Notes under the pieces: generated by a model
What the model was told of the DNA's origin: nothing
The model's database searches: none
The model's input: the letters and a program-made list of their open reading frames with translations, nothing else
DNA from: Ensifer sp. PDNC004
Lineage (GTDB): Bacteria > Pseudomonadota > Alphaproteobacteria > Rhizobiales > Rhizobiaceae
Assembly: GCF_016919405.1 (NCBI RefSeq)
Contig: NZ_CP070353.1
Span: 3,162,501 to 3,226,500, forward strand
DNA: 64,000 nt
Direction: 5' to 3'
Part shown: one piece after another, positions 24,417-36,075 of the stretch
Position numbering within the stretch: the first letter of the stretch is position 1
How the letters are laid out: each line of letters opens with the position of its first letter
Program-made: the position numbers and the translations under genes

Positions 24417-25418
24417 ATGAACGACATTTCCAAGAACGGGCCGAAGATCGTCGTGGTCGGCGCTGGCGCCTTCGGCACCGCGCTCGCCGCGGTTGCCGCC
24501 TCGGCTGAAGGCAGCAACGTGACGCTGCTGGCCCGTCGTCCGGAGATTGCCGAAGCCTGCCGCGACACCGGCCGCAATGAGGATGCCCTGCCGGGTATCG
24601 ATCTGCCGGCGGCGCTGAAGCATACGGCCGATGTCTCCGTGCTCGCGGACGCCGAAGTCGTGCTCTTCGTCATGCCGTCGCAGGCACACCGGGATGCGGC
24701 ACGGCAGTATGGCCCTCAGATCAACGCTGCAGCCACGATCGTCACCTGTGCCAAGGGCATGGAGCAGGCGACTGGCCGTTTGCTGACAGACGTTCTGGCG
24801 GAGGAACTGCCCGGCCGTTCGATCGGCGTGCTCTCCGGTCCCGGTTTTGCCGCTGATATCGCCAAGGGCCTGCCGACCGCGATGGTCATCGCAGCGGCCG
24901 ATGCCGCAACGGCGACGATGCTGGCCGAGGTGCTCTCGGGCCCGACCTTCCGACTCTACCCCTCGGAGGATCGCATCGGCGTGCAGCTCGGCGGCGCGCT
25001 CAAAAACGTGCTGGCGATCGCCTGTGGCATCGTCGAGGGCGCGGGCCTTGGCGATAGCGCTCGTGCGGCGCTGATTTCGCGCGGTCTTGCCGAGATGTCG
25101 CGCTTCATTGCTGCGGAGGGCGGCGAGGCCGATACGGTGCGCGGTCTCTCCGGCCTTGGCGATCTCGTGTTGACGGCGACCAGCCATCAGTCGCGCAACC
25201 TGCGTTTCGGCATTGCGCTCGGCAAGGATGGCCGGGCCAGCGGACGCAAGGGCGAACTGGTCGAAGGCGCATTCGCCGCATCGGTCGCCGCCCGCGTCGC
25301 CCATGATCTTGGCGTCGAAATGCCGATCACCGAAGCGGTGGCGGCGATCATCGACGGCAAGCTCGATGTCCGCACCGCGCTCGAACAGTTGATGACCCGC
25401 CCGATCACCCAGGAATGA
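24417..25418 (+). CDS. gpsA: Glycerol-3-phosphate dehydrogenase [NAD(P)+]
   Basis: This 333-aa enzyme reduces dihydroxyacetone phosphate to sn-glycerol 3-phosphate, the phospholipid backbone. The N-terminal Rossmann motif is [12 protein letters not shown], followed by [29 protein letters not shown], the catalytic Lys in [18 protein letters not shown], and [11 protein letters not shown]. It lies 26 nt after tsaD, a linkage common in alphaproteobacteria. Confidence 0.97.
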   Translation: MNDISKNGPKIVVVGAGAFGTALAAVAASAEGSNVTLLARRPEIAEACRDTGRNEDALPGIDLPAALKHTADVSVLADAEVVLFVMPSQAHRDAARQYGPQINAAATIVTCAKGMEQATGRLLTDVLAEELPGRSIGVLSGPGFAADIAKGLPTAMVIAAADAATATMLAEVLSGPTFRLYPSEDRIGVQLGGALKNVLAIACGIVEGAGLGDSARAALISRGLAEMSRFIAAEGGEADTVRGLSGLGDLVLTATSHQSRNLRFGIALGKDGRASGRKGELVEGAFAASVAARVAHDLGVEMPITEAVAAIIDGKLDVRTALEQLMTRPITQE

Positions 25419-25473
25419 AGGGAGCGGCGGTCTTCCGCCCGCACCCGCGCCAACGAAAACTCTAGGAGGAAGC

Positions 25474-25767
25474 ATGCTCTTCGCACTTCATTGCACCGAC
25501 AAGCCGGGCGCGCTGCAGCTTCGGCTCGACACCCGTCCCGATCACGTCGCCTATCTCAACGATCTGAATGCCAAGGGTATCCTGAAGATGGCCGGCCCCT
25601 TCCTCGGCGACGACGGCAAGCCAACCGGCAGCCTGGTGCTTGTCAAGGCCGAGACCATCGACGAGGCGCGGGCGATCGCTGAAGCCGATCCCTATGCCAA
25701 GGCCGGGCTCTTTTCCAATGTCGAGATCAAGGCCTTCAACTGGGTCTTCAACAATCCGGAGGCGTGA
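25474..25767 (+). CDS. YciI-like (YCII-domain) protein
   Basis: This 97-aa dimeric alpha/beta (ferredoxin-like) protein has a conserved His in ALHCTDKPGALQLR and an Asp in AEADPYAKAGLF, the pair proposed as an active site in the YciI family. The exact reaction is unknown. AGGAGGAAGC precedes ATG 25474. It is 55 nt after gpsA and 7 nt before the EVE gene. Confidence 0.92.
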   Translation: MLFALHCTDKPGALQLRLDTRPDHVAYLNDLNAKGILKMAGPFLGDDGKPTGSLVLVKAETIDEARAIAEADPYAKAGLFSNVEIKAFNWVFNNPEA

Positions 25768-25774
25768 GACCAAG

Positions 25775-26206
25775 ATGGCGCATTGGCTCTACAAATCCGA
25801 ACCGTTCAAGTGGTCCTGGCAGATGCAGAAGGACGCGGGCGCCAAGGGCACCGAATGGACCGGCGTGCGCAACTATCAGGCGCGCAACAACATGCGGGCG
25901 ATGCAGATCGGCGACAAAGGCTTCTTCTACCACTCGAATGAGGGGCTGGAGATCGTCGGCATCTCCGAGGTCTGCGCGCTGTCGCATCCGGATTCGACCG
26001 CCGAGGGCGACGCCCGCTGGGACTGCGTCGATATCCGCGCCGTGATGGACATGCCGCGGCCGGTGACGCTGAAGGAGATCAAGGACAATCCGAAGCTCGC
26101 CAAGATGTCGCTCGTCACCTCCATGCGCCTGTCTGTGCAGCCGGTGACCGAGGACGAGTGGATCGAGGTCTGCCGCATGGGCGGGCTGGACAATCCGCCG
26201 CGCTAG
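25775..26206 (+). CDS. EVE-domain (PUA-like) protein
   Basis: This 143-aa protein starts AHWLYKSEPFKWSWQMQ and contains GVRNYQARNNMRAM and GDKGFFYHSNEGLEIVGI, the standard order of the EVE fold, which binds modified bases in nucleic acids. In human THYN1 relatives and in bacterial restriction contexts it reads modified cytosine. Here the stand-alone protein in a housekeeping cluster more likely acts on RNA or has an unknown role. The start ATG 25775 is 7 nt after the yciI stop. Confidence 0.93.
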   Translation: MAHWLYKSEPFKWSWQMQKDAGAKGTEWTGVRNYQARNNMRAMQIGDKGFFYHSNEGLEIVGISEVCALSHPDSTAEGDARWDCVDIRAVMDMPRPVTLKEIKDNPKLAKMSLVTSMRLSVQPVTEDEWIEVCRMGGLDNPPR

Positions 26207-26254
26207 TCCTGTTTTCCGCCTGTCCGGGACGCTCGGGCAGGCGCGGAGAGTTTT

Positions 26255-26914
26255 GTGAAGACCGATCCGGAAAGCTTCATCCTCGAAAACACCGATGTGC
26301 TCACGCCGCCGCATGTGCCGGAGATCCGCCTGCACCTGGCGACGGAAGCGCATGAACTCTGGCTGAAGACCGAGGAAGAGTTGCAGGAGATCGGCCTGCC
26401 GCCGCCGTTCTGGGCCTTTGCCTGGGCCGGCGGGCAGGGGCTCGCCCGCTACATCCTCGATCATCCCGAGGTCGTGCGCGGCCGCCGTGTGGTCGACTTT
26501 GCCTCCGGTTCGGGGCTGGTGGCGATCGCGGCGATGAAGGCGGGCGCAGCATCGGTGCTCGCCGCCGATATCGACCCCTGGGCGGAAACGGCCGTCCGGC
26601 TCAATGCCGCACTCAACGACGTCACGCTTTCCTATACCGGCGACGATATCACCGGCCGCGACCTTGAAGCCGAGGTCTATCTCGCCGGAGACGTCTTCTA
26701 CGACAATGCGTTTGCCGACCGGTTGAAACCGTGGTTCTCGGGACTTGCCGCAGGCGGCGCCTCCGTGATCGTCGGCGATCCCGGACGTTCCTACTGTCCG
26801 CGCGAAATGATGACGTCGCTTGCCACCTACGAGGTTCCCGTCACCCGGGCGCTGGAGGACAGCGAGGTGAAGCGCACCACCGTCTGGCGCTTCGGCACAG
26901 GCGTACACGATTAA
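26255..26914 (+). CDS. METTL20/EtfB-lysine-methyltransferase-like class I methyltransferase
   Basis: This 219-aa SAM-dependent methyltransferase has motif I VVDFASGSGLVAIAA (about 79-93), an acidic motif II ADIDPW, and the DxFY-type motif GDVFYD (~148-153) seen in protein-lysine methyltransferases. The closest known bacterial relatives methylate the beta subunit of electron-transfer flavoprotein and also ribosomal protein L7/L12. It is sometimes annotated as PrmA-like. The start is GTG 26255 with GGAGAG upstream. It is the last gene of the tsaD run. Confidence 0.82.
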   Translation: MKTDPESFILENTDVLTPPHVPEIRLHLATEAHELWLKTEEELQEIGLPPPFWAFAWAGGQGLARYILDHPEVVRGRRVVDFASGSGLVAIAAMKAGAASVLAADIDPWAETAVRLNAALNDVTLSYTGDDITGRDLEAEVYLAGDVFYDNAFADRLKPWFSGLAAGGASVIVGDPGRSYCPREMMTSLATYEVPVTRALEDSEVKRTTVWRFGTGVHD

Positions 26915-26991
26915 TCGTGCCCGCATCTCCGACGATACACCCGATCATCGAAGCCGCTGACCTGACAGCCTGACAAGGCCCGTCGCCGCGA

Positions 26992-27801
26992 TTACCGGCG
27001 GATGACGCAGACGCCGTGTTCGTAGGTGCAGGAGCTGTTCATGGTCTGTGGCGTGACGTCGATGATCTTGCCGCGTCTCGCCTCGGGCTGAGGCGCAAAG
27101 TCTGCCTCATCCGCATAGCCGTAGTCGCCTTCCTGGCTGAAATAGATGCCGTTGCCGACGTCGACATAGGCCGAAATGCCGCCGACATAGGTGCCGATAC
27201 CAGGAATGACGTCCGGATATTCGTCTCCGCCATAATAGTTCGGGCGATAATCGCGGCCCTGGTTGTTCGATGTCCAGATCTCCCGTCCGGCCTGATCGCG
27301 CATCCATCCGCCGCCATTGCCCCAACGCTCCGGATAGGCCCGATATTGCGGCAAGGGGACATGGCGGGTGCGGGTCGAGACCTGCGGCGGCACGTCATAG
27401 ATGCCAGGGCGACCGTCGTGCCTGCGGGCGTCGGACGTCCAGTAGTCGCGGCCGGCTCCGTCGCGCACCCAACCGCCACGCTGCTCCGACCGTCCGAGGT
27501 AGGGGCGGTAGCGCGGCAGGCGAACGTGCCGGGTGCGCGTGTTCACTTCCGGCGGCCCACCGTTGGACGCCCAGTCGCGGCGCGGTCCGCGATGGCGGTC
27601 CCGGTCGTTGCGATAACCGGTGCGATCGAAATCGTGACGAGGATAGGGACGATCGGCGTTCAGCCTGACATGGCGCGTTCGCGTCTGCACCTCCGGCAGT
27701 CCGCCCCGGTCTCGGGCTTCCATCGGAATGCAGCTGGTGGCGATGACCAGGCCGGCAAGCGCTAGAACTTTGGTCGCATGGATTGCCCTGAACAGAATCA
27801 T
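26992..27801 (-). CDS. Exported protein with three RTRHV repeats
   Basis: The 269-aa product has an N-terminal signal (MILFRAIHATKVLALAGLV, probably cut before EARD). Three repeats follow, each with the core V-x-TRTRHV-x-L-x(3-4)-R-x-YP/L: EVQTRTRHVRL, EVNTRTRHVRL and QVSTRTRHVPL. The last two are followed by GWVRDGAGRDYWTSD and GWMRDQAGREIWTSN, so the repeat unit is about 55 residues. The C-terminal ~70 residues have Tyr/Gly-rich beta-like sequence and two Cys (SCTYEHGVC). It is very rich in Arg and Tyr. I do not recognise the family. It is divergent from sdhC. Confidence 0.8.
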   Translation of the reverse strand: MILFRAIHATKVLALAGLVIATSCIPMEARDRGGLPEVQTRTRHVRLNADRPYPRHDFDRTGYRNDRDRHRGPRRDWASNGGPPEVNTRTRHVRLPRYRPYLGRSEQRGGWVRDGAGRDYWTSDARRHDGRPGIYDVPPQVSTRTRHVPLPQYRAYPERWGNGGGWMRDQAGREIWTSNNQGRDYRPNYYGGDEYPDVIPGIGTYVGGISAYVDVGNGIYFSQEGDYGYADEADFAPQPEARRGKIIDVTPQTMNSSCTYEHGVCVIRR

Positions 27802-28106
27802 TCTGCCCGCCCTCCGGGTGGCGCTTAACAAATCGTTAAGGGCACTCTGGGCCACATCGGCGGGAAAGTCACGGAATTGCTTGGCTTTTTGTCGCTATCG
27901 TTAACGCGCGCTCATGTCTCCGGCTGGCAGGAAAATGGCGCAATTCGTCTAATCGATTAAATTGATTTTGCACCGCAAACACACTTGTCGTTAAGCTTTA
28001 TGGTGATTAAAGGTCCGAATGACTGAATTGCGCACAATCAGGTGCGATACCGGACTAAAATCGTCCAGTTTTTTGGGCGGAAATCCGGGCATTCCGTGAG
28101 GTTCCG

Positions 28107-28499
28107 ATGACGAATGTCACAAGAAGCCGGCCACTCTCGCCGCATCTTCAAATCTATAAACCTATCCCGACAATGGTGATGTCCATTGTGCACCGCATCA
28201 CAGGTGGCGCGCTCTACTTCGGGACTATCCTCGTTGCCTGGTGGCTGATCGCCGCCGCGTCGGGCGCTGCCTATTACGACTGGGTCAGCTGGCTGTTCGG
28301 TACGCTGATCGGCAAGCTGGTGCTGTTCGGCTATACCTGGGCATTGGTGCACCACATGCTCGGTGGCTTGCGCCACTTCGCCTGGGATCTCGGCTACGGC
28401 TACGAGAAGCACTTCGCCACCAAGATGGCCAAGGCAACGATCATCGGTTCGGTGGCGCTGACGCTGCTGATCTGGGTGGTCGGCTATCTCGTTCGCTGA
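28107..28499 (+). CDS. sdhC: Succinate dehydrogenase cytochrome b556 subunit
   Basis: This 130-aa membrane anchor has three transmembrane helices and the signature [20 protein letters not shown] followed by VHRITGG. The haem-ligand His lies in [13 protein letters not shown]. With SdhD it anchors complex II and binds ubiquinone. It is the first gene of sdhCDAB, 250 nt from the divergent repeat-protein gene. Confidence 0.97.
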   Translation: MTNVTRSRPLSPHLQIYKPIPTMVMSIVHRITGGALYFGTILVAWWLIAAASGAAYYDWVSWLFGTLIGKLVLFGYTWALVHHMLGGLRHFAWDLGYGYEKHFATKMAKATIIGSVALTLLIWVVGYLVR

Positions 28500-28516
28500 C
28501 TGAGGGGAGAATACTC

Positions 28517-28897
28517 ATGGATATGCGCACTCCTCTCGGCAAGGTTCGCGGTCTTGGCTCGGCCAAGGAAGGCACGGATCATTTCTGGCGCCAGCGCCTG
28601 ACAGCCGTCGCCAACGTTCCGCTGTTGATCTTCTTCGTCATCTTCCTCGTTCGCTACGCAGGCGCCCCTTACGCGGATGTCCTTGCCGCGCTGGCGAACC
28701 CCTTCGTCGCCGTCGTCATGGCGCTCGTCGTGCTCTCGGGTCTCGTTCACATGCGGCTCGGCATGCAGGTGATCATCGAAGACTACGTGCATGGCGAAGG
28801 CATGAAGATCGTGCTTCTCATGCTCAATACATTTTTCACGATCGCGGTTGGCGGGCTCTGTCTCTTCGCCATCCTGAAGATCGCTTTTGCAGGGTAA
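28517..28897 (+). CDS. sdhD: Succinate dehydrogenase membrane anchor subunit
   Basis: This 126-aa protein starts [20 protein letters not shown] and has three transmembrane helices. The second carries the haem-region His in [24 protein letters not shown] precedes ATG 28517. It sits 17 nt after sdhC and 7 nt before sdhA. Confidence 0.96.
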   Translation: MDMRTPLGKVRGLGSAKEGTDHFWRQRLTAVANVPLLIFFVIFLVRYAGAPYADVLAALANPFVAVVMALVVLSGLVHMRLGMQVIIEDYVHGEGMKIVLLMLNTFFTIAVGGLCLFAILKIAFAG

Positions 28898-28904
28898 TTT
28901 CGCC

Positions 28905-30746
28905 ATGGCATCGAACAGTTCACCCGCTGCAAACGGCAAGGCCTATCAATATGTCGATCACGCCTTCGACGTCGTCGTCGTCGGCGCCGGCGGCGCGGGC
29001 TTGCGCGCGACCCTCGGCATGGCCGAGCAGGGTCTGAAGACCGCCTGCATCACCAAGGTCTTCCCGACCCGCTCGCACACGGTTGCCGCCCAAGGCGGTA
29101 TTGCCGCCTCGCTGCAGAACATGACGCCGGACAGCTGGCAGTGGCACCTCTACGACACCGTCAAGGGTTCCGACTGGCTCGGCGACGTCGACGCCATGCA
29201 GTATCTCGCCATGGAAGCGCCGAAGGCGGTCTATGAGCTCGAGCACTATGGCGTGCCGTTCTCGCGCAACGCCGAAGGCAAGATCTACCAGCGGCCGTTC
29301 GGCGGCCACATGCAGAACTACGGCGAAGGCCCGCCGGTACAGCGCACCTGCGCTGCCGCGGACCGTACCGGCCACGCCATCCTGCACACGCTCTATGGTC
29401 AGTCCCTGCGCAACAACGCCGAGTTCTTCATCGAGTATTTCGCGCTCGACCTGATCATGTCGGATGACGGCCGCTGCACGGGTGTCGTCGCCTGGAACCT
29501 CGACGACGGCACGATCCATCGCTTCTCCGCCAAGATGGTGGTGCTGGCGACCGGCGGTTACGGCCGCGCCTACTTCTCGGCCACTTCGGCGCACACCTGC
29601 ACCGGCGACGGCGGCGGCATGATCGCACGTGCCGGCCTGCCGCTGCAGGACATGGAGTTCGTCCAGTTCCACCCGACCGGTATCTACGGCGCGGGCTGCC
29701 TGATCACCGAAGGCGCACGCGGCGAAGGCGGCTATCTCGTCAACTCTGAAGGCGAGCGCTTCATGGAGCGCTATGCGCCGTCCGCCAAGGATCTTGCCTC
29801 GCGCGACGTCGTCTCGCGCTGCATGACGATGGAAATCCGTGAAGGCCGCGGCGTCGGCAAGAACAAGGACCACATCTTCCTGCACCTGGATCACCTCGAT
29901 CCGGCCGTCCTGCACGAGCGCCTGCCTGGTATTTCGGAATCGGCGAAGATCTTTGCCGGCGTCGACGTGACGCGCGAACCGATCCCGGTTCTGCCGACCG
30001 TGCACTACAACATGGGCGGCGTGCCGACCAACTACTGGGGCGAAGTGCTCAACGCCGACGCCCAGAACCCGGAGCGCATCGCGCCCGGCCTGATGGCCGT
30101 CGGCGAAGCCGGCTGCGCCTCGGTGCACGGTGCCAACCGCCTCGGCTCCAACTCGCTGATCGACCTCGTGGTCTTCGGTCGCGCCGCCGCCATCCGCGCC
30201 GGCCAGGTCATCGACCGCAACGAGACCGTGCCGGAACTCAACAAGGCCGCCTGCGACCGGATCATGGACCGCTTCGACCGCCTGCGGAATGCCAATGGCT
30301 CGACGCCGACGGCGGTGCTGCGCGAGAAGATGCAGCGCGCCATGCAGGAAGACGCGGCCGTGTTCCGCACCCAGGAATCGCTGGAATCGGGCTGCAAGCG
30401 CATCTCGGCGATCTGGAAGGAACTGCCCGACATCAAGGTCACCGACCGCTCGATGATCTGGAACTCCGACCTCGTCGAGACGCTTGAACTCGAAAACCTC
30501 ATGGCCAACGCCATCACGACGATCTACGGCGCCGAAGCGCGCAAGGAGAGCCGTGGTTCGCACGCCCGCGAGGACTTCACGGAGGGTCCGCTCGGCGGCC
30601 GCGACGACGTCAACTGGCGCAAGCACACGCTCGCCTGGGTCAACGAGGCCGGCGACGTCAAGCTCGACTACCGCCCCGTCCATACCGACCTGATCGCCGA
30701 CGGCATCGATCCCAAGAAGATCGAGCCGAAGGCCCGCGTCTATTGA
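28905..30746 (+). CDS. sdhA: Succinate dehydrogenase flavoprotein subunit
   Basis: This 613-aa catalytic subunit oxidises succinate to fumarate. The dinucleotide fold [16 protein letters not shown], the covalent-FAD His in [14 protein letters not shown], the active-site region [20 protein letters not shown] and the Arg of [14 protein letters not shown] are all present. ATG 28905 fits homologues; an earlier TTG in frame would add six residues. Confidence 0.98.
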   Translation: MASNSSPAANGKAYQYVDHAFDVVVVGAGGAGLRATLGMAEQGLKTACITKVFPTRSHTVAAQGGIAASLQNMTPDSWQWHLYDTVKGSDWLGDVDAMQYLAMEAPKAVYELEHYGVPFSRNAEGKIYQRPFGGHMQNYGEGPPVQRTCAAADRTGHAILHTLYGQSLRNNAEFFIEYFALDLIMSDDGRCTGVVAWNLDDGTIHRFSAKMVVLATGGYGRAYFSATSAHTCTGDGGGMIARAGLPLQDMEFVQFHPTGIYGAGCLITEGARGEGGYLVNSEGERFMERYAPSAKDLASRDVVSRCMTMEIREGRGVGKNKDHIFLHLDHLDPAVLHERLPGISESAKIFAGVDVTREPIPVLPTVHYNMGGVPTNYWGEVLNADAQNPERIAPGLMAVGEAGCASVHGANRLGSNSLIDLVVFGRAAAIRAGQVIDRNETVPELNKAACDRIMDRFDRLRNANGSTPTAVLREKMQRAMQEDAAVFRTQESLESGCKRISAIWKELPDIKVTDRSMIWNSDLVETLELENLMANAITTIYGAEARKESRGSHAREDFTEGPLGGRDDVNWRKHTLAWVNEAGDVKLDYRPVHTDLIADGIDPKKIEPKARVY

Positions 30747-30764
30747 TCTTGAGGAACAAGCCAC

Positions 30765-31544
30765 ATGGTTGAACTCGCTCTCCCCAAGAACTCGCAGATG
30801 ACGGAAGGCAAGGTCTGGCCGAAGCCTGCCGGCGCGACCAATCTCCGCGAATACCGCATCTACCGCTGGAACCCGGATGACGGCGCCAATCCGCGAATCG
30901 ATACCTTCTATATCGATGTCGACGATTGCGGCCCGATGGTGCTCGACGGTCTGCTCTACATCAAGAACAAGATCGACCCGACGCTGACCTTGCGCCGCTC
31001 CTGCCGCGAAGGCATCTGCGGCTCCTGCGCCATGAACATCGACGGCACCAACACGCTCGCCTGCACCAAGGGCATGGACGAGGTGAAGGGCGCGGTGAAG
31101 GTCTATCCGCTGCCGCACATGCCGGTTGTGAAGGACCTGGTTCCCGACCTCACCAACTTCTACGCCCAGCACCGCTCGATCGAGCCCTGGCTGAAGACGG
31201 TATCGCCGACTCCGGCCAAGGAATGGAAGCAGAGCCACGAGGACCGCCTCAAGCTCGACGGCCTCTACGAGTGCATTCTGTGCGCCTGCTGCTCGACCTC
31301 CTGTCCGAGCTATTGGTGGAACGGCGACCGTTACCTCGGTCCGGCGGTTCTGCTGCAGGCCTATCGCTGGCTGATCGATAGCCGCGACGAAGCGACCGGC
31401 GAACGTCTCGACAACCTCGAGGATCCCTTCCGCCTCTATCGTTGCCACACGATCATGAACTGCGCCCAGGCCTGTCCGAAGGGCCTAAACCCGGCCAAGG
31501 CGATCGGCGAGATCAAGAAGATGCTGGTCGAGCGCCGCGTCTGA
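30765..31544 (+). CDS. sdhB: Succinate dehydrogenase iron-sulfur subunit
   Basis: This 259-aa subunit passes electrons from FAD to ubiquinone. The [2Fe-2S] ligands are in [16 protein letters not shown] plus a Cys in TLAC. The [4Fe-4S] and [3Fe-4S] ligands are in [16 protein letters not shown] and [17 protein letters not shown]. It is the last gene of sdhCDAB, closed by a terminator at 31572. Confidence 0.98.
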   Translation: MVELALPKNSQMTEGKVWPKPAGATNLREYRIYRWNPDDGANPRIDTFYIDVDDCGPMVLDGLLYIKNKIDPTLTLRRSCREGICGSCAMNIDGTNTLACTKGMDEVKGAVKVYPLPHMPVVKDLVPDLTNFYAQHRSIEPWLKTVSPTPAKEWKQSHEDRLKLDGLYECILCACCSTSCPSYWWNGDRYLGPAVLLQAYRWLIDSRDEATGERLDNLEDPFRLYRCHTIMNCAQACPKGLNPAKAIGEIKKMLVERRV

Positions 31545-31571
31545 CCGGTCGGACCGGAGATGAGCTTTTGG

Positions 31572-31606
31572 AAACGGCGGGCCATGGCTCGCCGTTTTCT
31601 GTTTTG
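31572..31606 (+). terminator. Terminator of sdhCDAB
   Basis: AAACGGCG-GGCC and GGCTCGCCGTTT (31572-31597) form a 10-12 bp stem with a G-T wobble, followed by TTCTGTTTTG, 28 nt after the sdhB stop. The remaining ~240 nt to the next gene show no other clear element. Confidence 0.85.
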
Positions 31607-31844
31607 CCCCTCTCCAGGACGGCGGACAATTCGTGATTGTGCCGGTGCGGGAGAGGCGGGTTGCCGGTCGGAGGCGAGGATACCTGGCGAGGCCGTGGCC
31701 GCGCGATCCGGCCGTTAGGACGTTTCAATCCTGCAACAGGTCGCCAGGAATCGTCGTCCCTTGATTTGTCAGGTGGATTTGCTGTATTTCGGCCTATATT
31801 ATCGCGTTGCATCATGGTTCGCGGACACGAACAGGAGTAGGGAT

Positions 31845-32390
31845 ATGCGGGTAATTCATGCGGCGGCGGGGCTGGCGGTTGTGCTTGCGCTGACCGGATG
31901 CCAACGGACGTCGATGGGCGGTTTCAGCTCCCAGGACGCCTCGCCCGCTCCCATCCAGGCAGCACCGGTTCCGTCGGTTTCGTCGAACCAGCTTCCGGCG
32001 CCGACCGGAAACACCTCACAATTCCCGGCTGCACCGACGAGCGGCACGGCGATGCCCGGTACGGTTCAGCAGCCCGGCACGCAGGTCGCTGCGGCGGCGG
32101 GCGGCGGACTTGACGTCACCAAGGAATCGATGGTCGGCAACTGGCGTGTTTCGAGTGCCGGCAGCTCCTGCGACATGTTCCTGACGCTCACCAATCTCGG
32201 CTCCGGCTCGCGCGGCGGCACCCGCGGCTGCGCCGGCGAACTGACGACCATGGGCTCCTGGGAAGTGGCCGGCAAGCAGGTGGTCCTCAAAGACCGCAAC
32301 GGCAATGCCATCGCTCGCCTCTACAAGACGGCCGACGCCCGTTTCGACGGCTCGACCAATGGCGGCCAGCCGGTCAGCCTCAGCCGCTGA
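31845..32390 (+). CDS. Omp19-like outer-membrane lipoprotein (protease-inhibitor Inh fold)
   Basis: The 181-aa protein has a lipoprotein signal with lipobox LTGC (Cys ~20), a long Ser/Pro/Ala-rich linker (about 21-90), and a C-terminal beta-barrel-like domain ([35 protein letters not shown]) of the AprI/Inh family, with two Cys. Brucella Omp19 of this family inhibits host proteases; a rhizobial role is not known. AGGAG lies 7 nt before ATG 31845. Confidence 0.85.
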   Translation: MRVIHAAAGLAVVLALTGCQRTSMGGFSSQDASPAPIQAAPVPSVSSNQLPAPTGNTSQFPAAPTSGTAMPGTVQQPGTQVAAAAGGGLDVTKESMVGNWRVSSAGSSCDMFLTLTNLGSGSRGGTRGCAGELTTMGSWEVAGKQVVLKDRNGNAIARLYKTADARFDGSTNGGQPVSLSR

Positions 32391-32399
32391 TGCCTCTCC

Positions 32400-32428
32400 A
32401 GCCCGGTCTCGTGCCGGGCTTTTGTTTT
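32400..32428 (+). terminator. Intrinsic terminator after the Omp19-like gene
   Basis: AGCCCGG (32400-32406) pairs with CCGGGCT (32414-32420), followed by TTTGTTTT, 9 nt after the stop codon. Confidence 0.88.
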
Positions 32429-32449
32429 CCGTCCCATCTCGGGTGAGAC

Positions 32450-33604
32450 GTGCTCAATCCTGACGACAGCATTTACCGCAAGCTCGAAGCGCTCGTCGCG
32501 AGCGGCGAGCGCAAGCGTGACCCCGCGCAGTTTACGATCGCCCGGCGGTTCGATCATCTCTCGGCCGAGCTGCTCGCCAGCCGCCCGTCGCGCAAGACCA
32601 ATGCGCTCGGCTGGCTGTTTGCCTCGCGCAAGAAGGACCATCCGCCGGTCAAGGGTCTCTACATCCACGGCGGCGTCGGGCGCGGCAAGACCATGCTGAT
32701 GGACATGTTCTTCGACGCGGTCCCGATCCAGCGCAAGCGCCGGGCGCATTTCCACGAGTTCATGGCCGATGTGCACGAGCGCATCTACAAGCACCGGCAG
32801 AAGCTGAAGAACGGCGAGACCAAGCAGGCCGACCCGATCCCGCCCGTCGCCTCCGAGCTATTCGGTGAAGCGCGGCTGCTCTGCTTCGACGAATTCACCG
32901 TGACCGATATCGCCGATGCGATGATCCTCGGCCGCCTGTTCGGCGAACTCTTCGCCAAGGGCTGCGTGCTGGTCGCGACCTCGAACGTCGCGCCCGACGA
33001 TCTCTATCGCGACGGCCTCAACCGCGGCTTGTTCCTGCCCTTCATCGATCTCCTGAAGGCGAATGCCGAGGTCATCTCGCTGGATACGGACACCGATTAC
33101 CGGCTGACGAAGACCGATGGCAGTCCGGTGTGGCTCTCGCCGCTCGGGCCCGAGGCAGATGCGGCGATGGCGCGCGCTTGGGCCCAGGAAACCCGTAACG
33201 AGGCCGCTGTCCCGACGGAAGTGCCGCGCAAGGGGCGCAAGATCCCCGTGCCGGCTGCGTCCGGCAATAGTGCCCGCTTCAAATTTGCCGACCTCTGCCA
33301 GCAACCGCTTGGGGCTGCGGACTATCTGGCGATCCTCGAGCGCTATTCGACGATCTTCGTCGACCATGTGCCGCATCTCGGTCCGCACATGCGCAACGAG
33401 ACCAAGCGGTTCATCCTCCTGGTCGACACGCTCTACGACAACGGTGCCCGGCTCTTTGCCTCGGCCGCGGCGCAGCCGCAGGATCTGCTGACCCAGAAGA
33501 AGGGCACGGAGGGCTTCGAGTTCGATCGCACGGTTTCGCGGCTGATCGAAATGCAAAGCGAGGAATATGCCGCCTCGCACCCCGCCAATATTGCTATTTC
33601 GTGA
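32450..33604 (+). CDS. zapE: Cell-division ATPase ZapE (AFG1 family)
   Basis: This 384-aa P-loop ATPase has Walker A GGVGRGKT (~75-82), Walker B LLCFDEF (~142-148), sensor ATSNVAP, and RFKFADLCQQPLGAADYLAI in the C-terminal part. ZapE acts at the Z-ring in proteobacteria; its mitochondrial relative Afg1/Lace1 works in protein quality control. A ~35-residue Ala/Pro/Lys-rich insert (about 240-275) separates the core from the C-terminal domain. The start is GTG 32450. Confidence 0.93.
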   Translation: MLNPDDSIYRKLEALVASGERKRDPAQFTIARRFDHLSAELLASRPSRKTNALGWLFASRKKDHPPVKGLYIHGGVGRGKTMLMDMFFDAVPIQRKRRAHFHEFMADVHERIYKHRQKLKNGETKQADPIPPVASELFGEARLLCFDEFTVTDIADAMILGRLFGELFAKGCVLVATSNVAPDDLYRDGLNRGLFLPFIDLLKANAEVISLDTDTDYRLTKTDGSPVWLSPLGPEADAAMARAWAQETRNEAAVPTEVPRKGRKIPVPAASGNSARFKFADLCQQPLGAADYLAILERYSTIFVDHVPHLGPHMRNETKRFILLVDTLYDNGARLFASAAAQPQDLLTQKKGTEGFEFDRTVSRLIEMQSEEYAASHPANIAIS

Positions 33605-33617
33605 CGTGATCGTGGCG

Positions 33618-33645
33618 AAAATTCTTACGTTTACGTAAGAATTTT
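33618..33645 (+). other. Perfect AT-rich inverted repeat upstream of mdh
   Basis: A perfect 12-bp arm (33618-33629 with 33634-33645) flanks TTTA. The core is CTTACGTTTACGTAAG, embedded in AAAATT...AATTTT. It is far more AT-rich than its surroundings and lies 14 nt after zapE and ~145 nt before mdh. It could be a weak terminator (there is no T-run past the stem) or an operator. The core resembles MerR-family LiuR-type sites as I remember them. Assignment is open. Confidence 0.5.
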
Positions 33646-33698
33646 ATGATCTAACCGATTGAAATTACTTCACCAAAAAGTATCGATTGATATTTTAA

Positions 33699-34754
<1,056 letters not shown>

Positions 34755-34866
34755 TCGCGTCCCGCTGAGCGGACGCTCCGTCGCCGCTCGGCCTCTTTGT
34801 TTTTGCCGCATTGGTGCGGGTAGGTGCCCCACCTGCCCGCACAATGCTCCAGACAGGAAAAACACC

Positions 34867-36060
<1,194 letters not shown>

Positions 36061-36075
36061 CTGAAGGACCACCTC

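Noticed and set aside
28920..31448. Very long open frame antisense to sdhA/sdhB
   Set aside because: It is a codon-bias shadow of high-GC genes: the sense strand encodes unmistakable SdhA and SdhB. The same applies to long antisense frames opposite sucA (37193-40177), mdh-sucCD (34657-36984) and atpG-atpC (59551-62499).
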